A stretch of 64,000 nt of DNA from assembly GCF_002878395.1 (NCBI RefSeq), contig NW_025851322.1, positions 284,824-348,823 of the forward strand, written 5' to 3'. A program made the position numbers and the translations under genes. Positions 21,131 to 34,361 of this stretch are shown here, in pieces. Within the stretch, counting starts at the first letter, position 1, and each line of letters begins with the position of its first letter. This DNA is from Capsicum annuum. Its lineage: Eukaryota; Streptophyta; Magnoliopsida; Solanales; Solanaceae. The notes under the pieces were generated by a model that did not search any database, was not told the origin of the DNA, and was given only the letters and a program-made list of their open reading frames with translations.

Positions 21131-22440
21131 TTGGTGCTTTATTGGATATCTAGATCAAGTATTTAGGATTTAATATATCCTTTATTTACTTTTTAGTTTC
21201 TTCTTTATGTCTATATATTTGATTTTTTCATCTATCTTTTATCTACAATTTCTTTGTATCATATTTTATTCTTATAGATTTACGTACTCCTATAAATAGT
21301 AAGGGTAAAATAAGTAGAACTTTTTTTATTTTAAGCAAACTTTTTGGGTTTTTGATTAAATTAAGTAAAAATAATATACAAGACTTGGGTCAATCCATAT
21401 CTGAAAAACAGACACAACGAACAATAAAACAAATAGCCTAACCCATCCCATCTATTTTATTACATATACCCTTTAGTCTAGGGTTTCCTAATCCAGTCCA
21501 CTTCGCACTCTTCAGCTCCCGCCCAGAACATATGAGAAATATCGTTGTTGTGGAGTCTTCAATTCATTCTTTGATTAATAGGTAGAACTCGATAAATTAT
21601 TCATGAATTTATCAAATTGAACAGGTATTATTGGACATCTATTTTTAGTAACATGAAAAGTATAGTTTAGTAGAGGGAGTAAAAGGATAATTTTATTTGT
21701 ATTGATTTTGGATCTCAATTTAATATATCATTCATTTTGTATCTCATTATGTTCTCTGTACATTTACAGGAAAATTACACTCCATGTCCATTAGGGAAAA
21801 ATGTTTAAGCCACATAAGTCTATATTTTGTGTTTGTTATTCAATTTTGTTCATATTTGTGCATAAACATATTTTATTCACTATTATATACTTTTATACCA
21901 GACTGATATATGATTTCTAACATTTTTCATAGTTATGATGTTCCATAATATTGTATATTGAATTATATGTATGGTGTAATATTTTATGTTGGGTTGCATA
22001 TTTTTGAAAAATTCTACATTCAATTATGGAGGGATGTTATGGCTATGCAAATAAATCGAGTAAATGTACAAAGAAAAGATATTATATCTTAAGAAATAAA
22101 TAAGGGTAAAATAATAAAAATCATCCCTACTAATTAGTAATTATTTTAAAGAAAATTTTAAAAGAGAAACACAATAATTAGTTTGAGGTGGAGAAATTAC
22201 TGAAATAAACATATTTTTTTCTAGAATTAGGGATGGGAATGAAAAAATTGTAAAGAAAATTACAAAATGGAGAATCCAACCTTCATTAATAAGGTTTAAG
22301 TTCATATTGTCAACCAACTAAAATAGAACGTATTCTTGGTAATTAGTAAGTAAAACGAAGATTCAAGGAAAACTAGTTGAAGAGGCATTTGATATGCAAT
22401 TACTTTGTGGTAAATATATATATTTTTTTGTTTAAAAAGG
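21131..22440. other. AT-rich sequence, unassigned
   Basis: No ORF with recognisable content and no clear repeat partner in the window. A 'ctagggtttcctaatccagtcc' stretch near 21480 followed by a 20-codon ORF from 21532 looks superficially like a plant 5' leader, but nothing follows. It may be flanking DNA of the LINE target. Confidence 0.4.
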
Positions 22441-22505
22441 GATGATGTATTAGACATAAATAGAAATTTAATTATAGACAAGGAACTACCTAGGTAGTTC
22501 TTGAG

Positions 22506-23344
22506 TTATAAAAGTTCCATATAGTTCATACAAAATAAAAGGAGGAGGGGGGGATTAAAAGTTATAGAGTTATTCTCAATGCCATGGATTTGGAGCATCT
22601 CAAAAGATACAAGCTTGTCCTCCACAACATTTGCCTCCCGATAGACTTGACGAATTTTAGGTTTGTTCACCATCTTAATGAGGGATCTGCAATAAGAAAT
22701 CATGTGTGAGAAAACCCAAATTTTAGAGTTTAATATTTGAAGAAGTATCTGAGAGTGTTTTCACAATAATATGGTGAATTCTTTTCGCGATTCAAATGCA
22801 ATCCATTAAACATTGCTAAAACTTACATATGAAGAGCCGATTTAGCTATATGTGAGAAAGCAAGACCGAATATCCAATGACCTCTATGATTCTTGCTAAC
22901 TCCTCCCCTACCTCCATAATTATTTGTATGATCAAAGGCCCCATCAATATTTAGCTTAATATGTTCTTCCAGAAGTTTGTTTCATTTAATATTGATAGTA
23001 GTGATATTATAGGACTTAGGATTTGTTCCTTTAGAGTAACCTAAATGATAGTATTCGATTGCTTGGATTTCTATCATTATAACCGTTATTTGGTTAGACT
23101 CATTATTAAAGAGTGAGTCATTTGGATTCCTCCAAATGTACCATAAAGAGAGTTAAAATGTATAAAGGTATAAGAATGTTTCCTCTTATATTAATGAGGT
23201 TGTTTGAGAGATAAAAAATTCGTAAGATTTCTTAGTAGGTGGTTTTCAGGTGGAGATAGATTGAAATAAGTTCAAAATACTTTAGCCTTAGGGTAATTTA
23301 TAAAGGCGTGAGTGAGAATTTTTGATGAGTTTGGATAGCAGTAA
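22506..23344 (-). pseudogene. LINE ORF2 C-terminus: zinc-binding linker and RNase H
   Basis: Minus strand from 23344: a zf-RVT-like tail (YCYPNSSKILTHAFINYPKA, then 'LYGTFGGIQMT'), then an RNase H domain starting EHIKLNIDGAFDHTNNYGGR with the first catalytic aspartate (NIDG). It ends KIRQVYREANVVEDKLVSFE, the usual HxxREAN…D end in which the last catalytic Asp is kept. At least one in-frame stop (SALHM-stop) breaks it. RNase H of this type is typical of several plant L1 LINEs. Confidence 0.82.
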
Positions 23345-26289
23345 TATAACACCCAATATTTCTATCTAACTTAGATTCGTCCCTAGAACATCAAAGATCT
23401 TGCTTCATAGATGAATACCTTTCCCTATGGTATTTTCAGGATTTTGACTTTTTACCATGTGGAAAATTGAATAAGAGTTCCATCGATACAAAATTCGCCT
23501 AAATTCTACACTCGGGCGAAGAGTTAGTGTCATTTTAGTAAGACAGTGTACTACCTGGTACTTTAGCGCATCACAGAGTCAGCCAAAATGGCAAATGTCA
23601 AAAACTAGTGAGCCTTCATGATATTGGTGCATCGCGCCAAGGCTCCATTTTAGAGTTGTCAATTTCCAGTGCACCAACGCGATTCCACCGCGTCGTGGTG
23701 CCTTATCAGTTTGCAACAAAGGTGGCAACGTGATGTCCACTACGTCGCACCGCCAACAAGTTTTCCAGTCGTCCACTTTCCAGTGAGCTGGCATAATTTC
23801 ACCGCATCGTACCAGCGTGAAAAATTAAGATTTTGCTTAGATTTCGTTATTTAAATTTTAGGGACCATTTAGTAATTTCCCTAAATCCCCAATCAGTCTA
23901 TACACGGGTTTTAAACCCTTAATAGCTAAAATTGCTTATTTATTTTCACTATTCCTTAAGAACAAAAGCATTTTTTTCTCTCTCTCTCTCAAAGATAGAA
24001 AACTCTAGCCCCCAAGTTTCTAAGCAATCTTAAGAATCCTTTTAAGATTCTTCAAGAACATCAAGAATCTAGATTTCCAGGTATGTTAGATGTTGATTCT
24101 TGGTTCCTTCTACCCAAGAAGTTCAAGAATCCCTTTTTAAATTATAAAGACTATTATTTATGAGTTTTCATGATTTATGTGAATTGAGATTGAAGTTTAT
24201 GATGTTGTTGAGTTTTAATTCATGTTTTGGTTACAAAGTTCCAAACTTTGGTCCAAGTATGAGGTGAATTTCATGATATTCATAATAAACCCTACAAGAT
24301 GCGTGTTGATTGATGTAACCATGTTAATTAGGAGTATTGAATGTTGTATGACCAAAGTATGCTCCCCATATGTTTGATAAAATGCTTGTGTGAAGGAAAT
24401 AGGGGGCCATTATAGCATGTTGACAAGAAACCCCAATTAGGTATAAGTTCATGCATGCCAAGTGTTTGTTGAATAGCCTTAGTGAATGAATTATGATATG
24501 TTACATGTATTTCTATTCATGTGTATTCCTTATTGAATGAGTTATGAGACAATAGCATGCCTCTCTATACGATTACATGGTTATGATTTCCAAGTGCTTG
24601 AAGAGATGCCTCATTGATTGTATTGTGAATAATGGACTATTGCCATGTTATGTACGAGTTATCCTGTCTTGTATTATTTATGTTATCGAGTCTTGGGGGT
24701 ATTTAATACCCGACCACTTAGCTGATGTCTAGAGCCAGTGTCAGTTTCATGATAACCTCAGTTATGCCATGATCAATAGTGCTCTCAGTCAGTTACAAAA
24801 GTTAGTAGAACTCAAACAATTATAGAACTTAGGAAATCTCAGTATTCTCAGCATCAGTAGCATTGTAGCTTCAGTTCAGTAATCAATTCAGAACTCAGTA
24901 GTATTTTGCCAGTCAACGAAACTCAGTGAACTCACCTTATCTCAGTTAATTAGTACGATCAGTAATAGATTCAGCTCAGCCTAATATAATCTTACAATCA
25001 GTTTAGAGTCTTTTAGTTAAGAGTAGAATTCAGAACCGAGCGAGCCTAGGGATGAGGGCTCACCAGTTAGATAGGACTGAGATCCCTTGAAGCAATCCTT
25101 AAGTTATAGAACTACGTAGCCAGCATAGGTATGAGATGTCACCTGTTAGATAGGACTGACATACTCAGGGGTCACCCGTTAGATAGGACTGATCCTAGGG
25201 GTCACCCGTTAGATAGGACTGACTCCAGAAACATTGTCTTTACCCGTGAAACAGTACTGACACCCTTCCAATTGGGGTTACAGGTGGGACCCCAAACTAG
25301 CTAGCAAGGGGCATGTCGGTTGGATGACCACCTCCCACAGTCTGAATTGCAGAATCAGTCTCAATAATAGAATTCAGTTCTGTAGCATAGATTTAGGACT
25401 TTTTGATACAGTCGATCAGTATCATTATCAATGGATTCAGAGATCACCTGCTAGATAGGACTGATCTCAGGCTTTATCAATCATCTTCATTATTAGTAGA
25501 TTTAGAGATCACCCACTAGATAGGACTGGTCTCAGATTTAGTCAATCATTTTCATCATCAGTATATTCAGAGATCACCCACTAGATAGGACTGATCTTAA
25601 ACCTCAGTCAATCAGATATCAGTATCAGTAGACTTAGTTATCAGAAGTCCAGTTATTAGAATTTAGTATTTAGTATTTCCATGACTTCAGTTATAGTTTA
25701 TGCATTCATGCATGTATCCTTAGTCAGTAGTCTCATGATATTTACTCAGTATTGTTCATGCATGTAAACCCTTGCATTCAACTTTACCTCATCTAGAGTA
25801 CCAATACATTCTCACGTACTAACGCATATATTTCTCTTGCGCTATGGTATTTTATACTATAGGTTCAGATGCAAGGGATCCAGAGCACCCTTAGCAGTTC
25901 AAATTCATCCAACAGCAGTAAACTTAGCAGTGAGTCCTCTTCATTCGAGAATGTGCCTTATATCTTTATTGCATCAGATTTGGTATTTTGGTAGACGTAG
26001 TTAGTTTGGGGATTGTACCATCAACTCCTTATTCAAACAGTTTAGACGCTTTCAGACTACAATGTTTTTCAGACTAGTTGTTCAGATCGATGTTCTAGTT
26101 TTAATACAGTTAATCTTTATTCAGTTGTATTTTTCTTTTGAACCTTATGGAAAGTTTCCGCCAATTTTTTGCATTTTTATAGTATATTGTGCAGTGCTCA
26201 ATTACAAGTATCAGTTAAGGGCTAGCTTATAGTTCTTCAGGATTATGAGCACCGTGTAGCATCCAGGGTACCAGACTCAGGGCGTTACA
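23345..26289 (+). repeat. Solo LTR of a chromovirus, 2945 bp, TSD agtaa
   Basis: Starts TATAACACCC (TG mutated to TA) and ends GGCGTTACA. It is flanked by agtaa at 23340-23344 and 26290-26294. No internal region remains, so the two LTRs recombined. It is homologous over its second half to the LTRs at 41845 and 49401 ('tgggg.tacaggt.g.acccc', 'gatgaccacctccc'). Internal repeats lie at 25050-25600. It interrupts the LINE between RT and RNase H. Confidence 0.92.
25040..25600 (+). repeat. Interspersed 21-bp repeat, seven or more copies, in solo LTR
   Basis: The word TCACCCGTTAGATAGGACTGA and close variants recur near 25056, 25140, 25168, 25202, 25445, 25507 and 25574, mostly spaced about 30-65 bp. 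Flanking text repeats the last word (for example 'gagatcac…gatctcag'), giving partial symmetry. The related LTRs at 43.2 and 50.8 kb have a different but corresponding series (CCTGCCAGTAGAGGGT type). Confidence 0.8.
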
Positions 26290-26294
26290 AGTAA

Positions 26295-28013
26295 CAATGG
26301 TCCGGGGAATAATTTTTCTCTTATTAAGAGTTTCTTCCATGGGGAGCTTATTCAAAGAAATGAGCCACTAGAAGCATTTAATCTTATTTAGTGAATTAGT
26401 TTTCCAAATTCAATGATCACTGAAATGATTTTTAAAATACATGTTGTCAGTAAAATCAAGAAATAGCATGTAAGTTGATTTAATAATAAAGCTTCCTAAA
26501 TAAGTGGCATTCCAGAAGCAGGTGTCTGATTGCTCTATTTGCTGAGTATAGGTATTATGGATAATTTTAGAGATATTTATCGGGATTAAGGCAAATATAT
26601 TTGAGAAATATGATGTACCATTTGAAATAATTTGTGAGAGAGTTTGCTTACAATCGTTTTCTGGAAGAGGGCCTTGAATTAATCCCCTTAAGTTATTGTT
26701 ATTTTATAATCATCTATCATTTCAAAAGTTAATCTTTGATCTATGGCTTACAATCCAAGAGATTCCTTGAAGATATATCTTTTGATTTTTTCTTAATCTT
26801 TTCCAAATATAAGAGTCAGTCACTTTTTGAGAGATTAAATTACTATCACATTTATTTTTATATTTACTTTGAAGAATTTTGACCTAAAGATGTGTCTTAC
26901 TTTATGAATCTCCAGCTAAGGCTCGAGATGCGCGCTGAGTTTTTCCCATTAGATTTAGGGATATCTGCCATAGCTTTTAGATAAGGTTACAATATTCCAA
27001 TTTACATGATGTATTTTCCTTTTTTCATTAGTGGTACCCTAAAGAAAATTTCTCTGAATGCGATCAGTATGATTTATTTTTTAGTGGGGAATAAATTAAT
27101 TTGCATTGCATAAGTAAGGATAGTCGCTAGAATAGATTTAACTAGAGTTGCTCTCCCTACTATAGTGAACATTTTCGCTTTCCAACCTTTTAATTTGTTG
27201 TTCTTGTTGTCGAGAATGAATTGTATTCTCTACTATTAGGTTGGAGCCTTGGTATAGATAATCCCAAATAATTGCCAAAGTAGAAGACTTCATGTTAAGA
27301 TGATTTGCAATGGAAGTTGAGATATTCTGAGTAACATTTTTTGGGAAACTAACTTTTGATTTATTATAGTTAATTTTTTGGTTCGATATTTTGTCAAAAT
27401 CATTAATAATAGAAGTGAAAATGGATACATTATCCATATCCGCTTCAAAAAATAATACCAAGTCATCAGCGAAAATCAAGTGAGATAAGGGAAAAGGAAT
27501 TATTGACTTTTATAGGGCTATATCTTTGTTCATCCACAGCTTGATTTACAAATCGTGAAAGGGATTCCATACAAATAATAAATAGATATGGAGACAAGGT
27601 GTCTCCTTGTCTAATACCTCTCATTGGATTGAAATAAATAAGTAGGGTTACCATTTATGAGGATAGATATAGAAGAAGTTGTAACATATTCAACTATGAT
27701 ATTGATCATTTAATGGGGAAAATTTTGACTAAGGAGAAAGTAGTTTATGAACGACCATTCCATTCTATCAAAGGCTTTTTCAAGGTCTATTTTAACCATA
27801 ATTTTTTGAATGAACCCTTAGATTTATGAAAAAAGTGAATAGATTCCTAGACAATAATAGCAGTATTCGATGCTGTTCTGCCCGTTATAAAACTACATTG
27901 AGTATGACTGATAATTTTGTCTAGGAATGGACGAATACGGTTAACTAATGTTTTTGTTATTATTTTGTAGACAGTGTTACGAATACTAATAAGTCTACTA
28001 GCGAGCAACTTGT
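26295..28013 (-). pseudogene. LINE reverse transcriptase, palm to linker
   Basis: From 28013 (minus): IRNTVYKIITKTLVNRIRPF, then IMVKIDLEKAFDRMEWSFIN, then [20 protein letters not shown], then [20 protein letters not shown] with the FADD catalytic box intact, then KINYNKSKVSFPKN. Downstream, to 26295, is an eroded zf-RVT lead-in (LISLNKLPMEETLNKRKIIP). Stops and frameshifts occur near 27870, 27650, 27480 and after 27240. The protein would copy LINE RNA at the target site. This copy is dead. Confidence 0.9.
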
Positions 28014-29466
28014 TGTCACGACTGGAGCCGGGGCCCTAGCCGTGATGGGCATCTCGAACCGTGAAGGCTCGAGCGCCCTTCTCTATCTGGAAATCATACA
28101 CACTTTCATATAATGTGAAGGAAAATACGGAACTATAAAACAATACGGAATCATGGTCAATATCATAATTTAATTGAACAATCCAGAATGGAATCTATAA
28201 ACCTCTAACAACGTCTAACATCAGTCTACGAAATCTCTAACAACTGAAAATGACATTTGTCTGAAATCTGAGATAAGGTCCCCATTCAGACCATGAACCA
28301 AAATAAAATAATAATAATAAAAAGTTTCATAACCAGGCCTTCCGAAGTAAGGGAGGCTCACCAGATGAAAACTTCTGACAAGTCAATCTACTGCTTAACG
28401 GAATCCCAGGACTGTATCTCAAAATCCTAAAATATAGGGGGTCAATACAGATGTACTGGTATGCAGAAAAGTCAAAAAACAAAATATGTATTTTTATAAA
28501 ACATAGATGAGAGCATTTCATAAATCACATATCATCTTGAAATAGTTGAAAACACAAGGGCAAAATCTTAAACTTTCAAAACACATTCCGCAAATCATTA
28601 CTCTACTCTTTATCTTACTTTTGAGCTAGATTGTACACCTTACAAATTTGCTATTCCACGGTCTATATGGAATCCGTCCTTGACTCGGCGGACAATCTCC
28701 CAACCTAAGTCTGCTGCAAGGGTTGGAGTCTCTGCTTCTCTACTATGCCACAGGGCCGTCACAGCGTACAATTTCCCTTTCAGGTATTATAAACCTGTGT
28801 CGGCAAATCACTGTTTCAAAAAATAAACTGTTTGACTCGTACCTTGTTCGGGTAACCATCTAACTCTCTTAAGACCAGTTTTAGATTCTTTAAACCATAT
28901 CTTCTTTGAAAAGTTATATCTTTCTTAGAAATCTTCGAGCATGGTAAAAATAGGGTATCGTCATACCTAGACTTGCAAGTCATGTCACTACATCTCTACT
29001 GCCCTTATCTTATTTCAAAATATGTTTATTGACCACCCAAAAGATCTACTATAGGAACCAAAAGTTCATATTTCAAAAAAGTTGAAAGACCAAACCATTC
29101 TCAATATTTCTTCCACGGTGGTCACCCTTTTCAATTACTTTTAAACTAATTTAAATAGGAATCACGATCATCGTAAAACAAGTAATCACTTTTACATTAT
29201 CTCATGAAAACAATTCAATGTATACATAACAAACTCAAATGTTTAACAATTTGCGTAACCCATTCTCGACATGTGAAATAGATACAATTTCGTAGTAAAA
29301 GAGGGAACTACATATCCCATGCTCTCATTTAAGTTCACAATCTAAGCATCATCATAGTCACACGAACACAACTCAAATTTAGGGATTCATACCATAATTT
29401 TCTCAATACTTCATCATAATGTAATAATTTAAACAAAAGTTTATCAATGATCTTGAAACAGTTTTG

Positions 29467-29505
<39 letters not shown>

Positions 29506-30261
29506 TTTAAAATAATTTTGAAAATCGAAAATCAATCCCCATGAGGTTTAGGATAGTCCCACGTACCTTAGATTACAAGGTTTGAAGAGTAGAAATCGAA
29601 TCTTGATTTATTCATTGTAAATATTGGACTTAAGGATTGATTTTTCCTTGCTTTCTTGTTCTCGGAGGAACCCCTAGGTTGATCTTATTTTTGAGAGAAA
29701 ATTGAACAGAAGAAGAAATTGATGCTTCTTGGAGTTGGAATTTTATGATATGGATGGATTTTGGGTGAGGAGAAGTGACCCAAATTCCCTAGACCCATTA
29801 GGAACTGAAATAATGCGTAAAACAACTTTAAATTCATGTCATATTTCGTGTCAAGGGACAGTCAACACGACGCGTCAAGATCACATCGGCTTACTGCCTC
29901 ACACGGAAAATGCCATAACTTTTTACTCGGTTATCGGATTTAGGTGAAATTGGTATCATTGGAAAGCTAATTCAATTATCTACAATTTGGTGGGTCTTGA
30001 TCTGAAAAATTCTATGTGTATCGAAAGTTATACACATTCAAAGTACACCCTTGAAGAATTGAATATCAAACTTTGGATGAATGGATGTCTCTTAGCTCAA
30101 CTTTGCTCTAAGTGATTTTTATGAACACTTTACACCTCATAATCACTTCATACACTAGGAGAAGGATCGTGACACATGAATTTAAATATAAATCATGGAA
30201 TTAGATCTTACACATATAGGAATGACAGTTCTCTTTCTAACTCGAAAATGCAGGGTGTACA
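28014..30261 (-). repeat. 3' LTR of the LARD-like element (2248 bp)
   Basis: Aligns with 34362-36590 across its length ('tgtca.gac', 'cgaagtaagggaggctcacc', 'ccctt..gtaccacg'-type blocks, terminal 'gggtgtaca'). Differences are frequent, with indels of tens of bases. It holds a GC-rich block at 28020-28080 and an expanded (AT)n run at 29474-29503. Confidence 0.9.
29474..29503. repeat. (AT)n microsatellite in 3' LTR
   Basis: About 15 AT units. The same site in the sister LTR (35815-35830) has only about six, so the run expanded or shrank after insertion. Confidence 0.9.
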
Positions 30262-30276
30262 TTACTCCCCCTTGGG
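30262..30276 (-). other. Polypurine tract
   Basis: Minus-strand 'cccaagggggagtaa' immediately upstream of the 3' LTR, preceded by 'ggggacgaatgatccc', a context seen before the 3' LTR of the chromovirus at 49370-49400 as well. Confidence 0.75.
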
Positions 30277-33200
30277 ATCATTCGTCCCCGAATGATGGGT
30301 AGGGACTTGTTGAGGTTATAAAAGTGTAGAATAAAGAACGAAACCTCGCATTGAACATTCTTGCTTAACAAAATATGCAAGGGCATCTAATGAGATTCAT
30401 CATAACCCCTAGTGAAATGTGAAAGCAAGAAACATGGGATAATGAGACTTTACATAGGGATGATCTTGCACGTGAGTTATATGGACGTAGTCATCACAAC
30501 ATATGGCAGAGATTTATTTGATGATCATAAACCTAATTTATATTGGTACTAATAATGAATAAGATTTCGCGAACGATAGGATTAGCAGCATTCTCTACCT
30601 TACAAAGTACCATGAATAGTCTTAAACTTAGAGGCACTAATCGTTTACACCCCAAACAATAAATAACATACTTCACACTCACCAACTTACAATTCTCCAA
30701 TTACACATCTAGCCACAAGAAATTTGAGTCCCACTATTAGTTCTGCTATGTTGAAGCCTAACTCAGAGTTAAAAGGTGCTAACTTAAGCTATGGGACCTT
30801 ATACTCTACATCCCTTTATGAATATTTCTTTACCTTATCACTACCATCAAACACACTCGAGTTTTAATTTAGATAGTACTAACCACATAGCACATAGGTT
30901 TGTTTTTTAGCAACCACAACATTGAAACCTAATCATTACTACCACTACATGGATCTCCCCACTAAGACCAATAGTTTCAATCACTCTCATAAATATTTCA
31001 CCACATTCCTCCTTCTTAGCTATTTTACCTATAACCTTAGCTTGAGAATTCACATCAAATTTTTCACCTTTAAGAACATCTACTCCCCTACCTAACACAT
31101 CACCACGCTTTCACAGCCACCATTTACTTTCATACAGAGGGTTATTAAGGGACTCGAGCATAAAGCTCATGAATGGAAATAACACTATTAGACCATAACT
31201 TATACTTATTTCACAACTCAAGAAGGAACATGAAATAAAGGTATGATAAAATATACATGAAGTACTCCATATATCAAGTGTATGGATCTTAAGTAATAGT
31301 CGTTCGAAAGAAACATAATATAGCATGAATTCTTAGGATAGATCACAGTGAGAAAATATTGGTGTGTATATCAAGATAAAATAAGGGAGAAAAACTGAAT
31401 TACCCACTTGGAACTGAAAAATTAGTAAGACGAACTAAGCACTCAACGTGTTAAGCGAAGTACTGCATTGGTCCCTACCGACGCGATTCCTGGCGTGACT
31501 TTTTGACATCGCGTTGGCTTACTGTTTTGATCATCCAAACATGCCTCAAACATTGTCTGGAAAAATCAAAACTTTCCTGAGGCACCCCCTTTACACCCGT
31601 GATCATGAATCAACTCAAAAATCTATGTCTCAGGATTGAAAAGATCAATTTGAAAATCATGGAAGTTAAGAGCTCATAAATATGACTAAGTATTTTAATA
31701 ATTAGAAAAATTTTCAAGTTGTAAGCTCTCCACATATTAAACTAAGAGTGGTATTGAGTCGAAAATGCTACGGGGTGTTACGTTACAACTAAGACAAAGG
31801 TTGCCACTTGAAGCGATTGCTCCTCATTTAAGGAACTGAGATTTGCCTTGAATTTGCATAAACTTTAGCACTTTGGCTAAACCCAACATAGAATGAACCG
31901 GTGACATATATAAACATAGTTTTTTTGAACCAAGCATTATGTGAGACACAGATTTTTATGGATTGTGAGCAACATAACATATAGCTTGAACACATAAAAA
32001 ACTGGATTACTGAGAGACATAATTGCTTCTAGTTTGGAGGTTAGATCATAAACATAATTCCATAGAGAACTCGAACAATAGGCATAGGCATGACTTGAAC
32101 AGATGCCATAAGACATTAGCAGGATACTCTCCTAAATTGAAGTAGAAGGATTATGCTTGAGTAGAAATAGGTTTATCATGGTTTATCCCCACACTGTCAT
32201 GCTGAGAACATTTGGGAACTACCTTAATTCACCATCTCCTCCTTAGATGAAAGTCACAATCCTAGACATACAGACATATCCCCACATCAAAATCTATAGC
32301 CACAACTCTCAACATAAAAGAGATATCACCACACACTTAAACTCTCCCTGAAGAACTATGCTCTAAAGGACTTGCTTTTCTGTAAATGCTACTCTTAACT
32401 TCCACTAGCCTCTATAGCCATCACTCTACAACTCCCACTATCATGAGTGCATGCATCCACAGTCCTTATCACAAAAAGAGGTATCAGTATATACATGAGA
32501 ACAAACTCCTCTGATTAGTTTCTAATACAAATATACAAAATTACCTTCTAGGACATCCCCTTTTAGGGACACTAATCGTAATTTCTTCTAACTCCCAAAG
32601 TCATCAACTTACGACTAACATTTTCATAGGCATAAATACCCATGCTTCTCAATACTTAACGCTCCGTCTTCACTTTCCTAGAATGCTATTATTACACCTC
32701 TAATTACATAACCTACAAGAACACAATCTTTAAAACTATACCAAGGGCGCCTACCTATTTTCCTCAATTTAACTCTAAAGAGCACCATACAACAACTTCC
32801 CAGACTTCTCCATACTACAAGATTCAAGAATTAAATCTAGGTACACAAAACACTTATACATATAAAACTTTATTTAGCAACCTGCTACCAGGGGTTCAAC
32901 TTATTCCCAAATACTCACGTTCTCATCCACTTAATGATTCAACCACAATTCATAGTTTTAACACTAGTCCTCATTTACATGCATACCTCACGATTACCAC
33001 TTAAACTTTTCATAAATCATCAACCTAGGTCATTTCGCACATCACATCAAGCCTTCTAATTACTCCACAAAACATGCATCATTAATCTTAAGCTATTATT
33101 CTCACCACTACACTCCACACCTAAACTCCATATCTAAAGTTCAAGCCTGTTGTCTATCCTCAATTATTTACCACCGGTATAGCATGCCACATAATTTACT

Positions 33201-34344
33201 AGTCCATCAAATTAGGAAATTAACCAAAATACTTCACCTTACTTTGCTACTACCTACAATCACTACCCCGCCATAACCTCATTATTACAACTCGAATTCC
33301 ACTACATACCTTCTCACCTAAAGTGCTAGTATTCTACTACTAAAGAAAGGACCATCAAAGGGGTAAAGTCATATGATAGAATTAGTCGATCTTAATCTTA
33401 TAGTATAATCCATTTCAATCTTATCAACATATTCTATTTTCTCACATCTTACTTTCTTACCCAATCGTACATCACAATGATCTTCAATATTAAATAAACA
33501 CTAATTAGTCTCTACTTACAACTTATTAACTAATCTACCTCTTTCTATTTACAAACTATAACAAATTTCTATAACTACTATAACTATTCACTCTAGGCTC
33601 TTTCCGTAATTCAAATAGATAATAATCATAGCCAGCTACTTCTTTCATAGACTACCATATAATCTACAAATATTACAACCACATTAGTCTATCACTTTAC
33701 AATGGTAACCCACTTCTCAATCTACGATTATGCAACTAAAACTATTTATTTATGCAAATTTCAGCCTCACTCTGACTTCTAACCTTGTGACTTCATGTCA
33801 CCAACTTCTAGACCATTTATCTACCAATATGTCATGACACTTTAAAACATACTACTACTCGGGTAGAAATACAGTTCCAACATTCTTCTACACATCCTTA
33901 TCCTTAAACATGACATTCGCAACAAGAATTTATTAAAAGAGACTAAATACACTTCATACCTTAGGCTCAACCGCACGACCGATTCAGATAGGGGTATATA
34001 CTTAAATAAACATACTTTAAATCACTTATGGACTTCTCTCAAGTCCTTGTGCAAATTCATAACTTTTTGGACAACTCAATCAGAGAGAACTACATCATAA
34101 GGAGAGCTAGGCTCTTATACTTGTATCGCCTCAAAAAGTGAGGCATGACCTATGAAATTAGAACGAGGAATGAATTTAGATGACTTTCTTATGGACAATT
34201 ATATAGCATAAATTAGAGTATGAACGAATAAGAAGTAACTCCTAAATGCCCGATAGCCTCCTAATAATAAGTGTGGTGCACAATACACCCATAAGTAAGA
34301 CTCTACTAGACACAATTTTGCAGACTCCCTGGAACTATAAACCA
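30277..34344 (-). other. Non-coding interior of the LARD-like element
   Basis: Long AT/C-rich sequence on the plus strand with no recognisable gag, protease, RT or integrase on either strand. ORFs of 63-71 codons (for example near 30907 and 31111) have no family features. A nested LTR piece occupies about 31400-31787. Confidence 0.7.
31400..31787 (-). repeat. Nested LTR start fragment
   Basis: Minus strand from TAACACCCCGTAGCATTTTCG at about 31786. It then matches the early part of the chromovirus LTRs at 42060 and 49610 ('ttgaggca.gtttgga.g') and a CG-rich block at 31460-31505. The far end is not defined. Confidence 0.6.
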
Positions 34345-34357
34345 TGCTCTGATACCA
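34345..34357 (-). other. Primer-binding site
   Basis: Minus-strand TGGTATCAGAGCA, matching initiator tRNA-Met, four bases from the 5' LTR end at 34362. Confidence 0.85.
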
Positions 34358-34361
34358 AGTT

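Noticed and set aside
21480..21600. Possible host gene 5' end
   Set aside because: Leader-like text followed by only a 20-codon ORF. No exon with known likeness downstream.
23579..23854. Opposed ORFs in the solo LTR
   Set aside because: They overlap the CG-bearing LTR block and have no counterpart in related LTRs.
29729..29947. 72-codon ORF in the LTR at 28014-30261
   Set aside because: The matching position in the sister LTR does not keep it, so there is no coding constraint.
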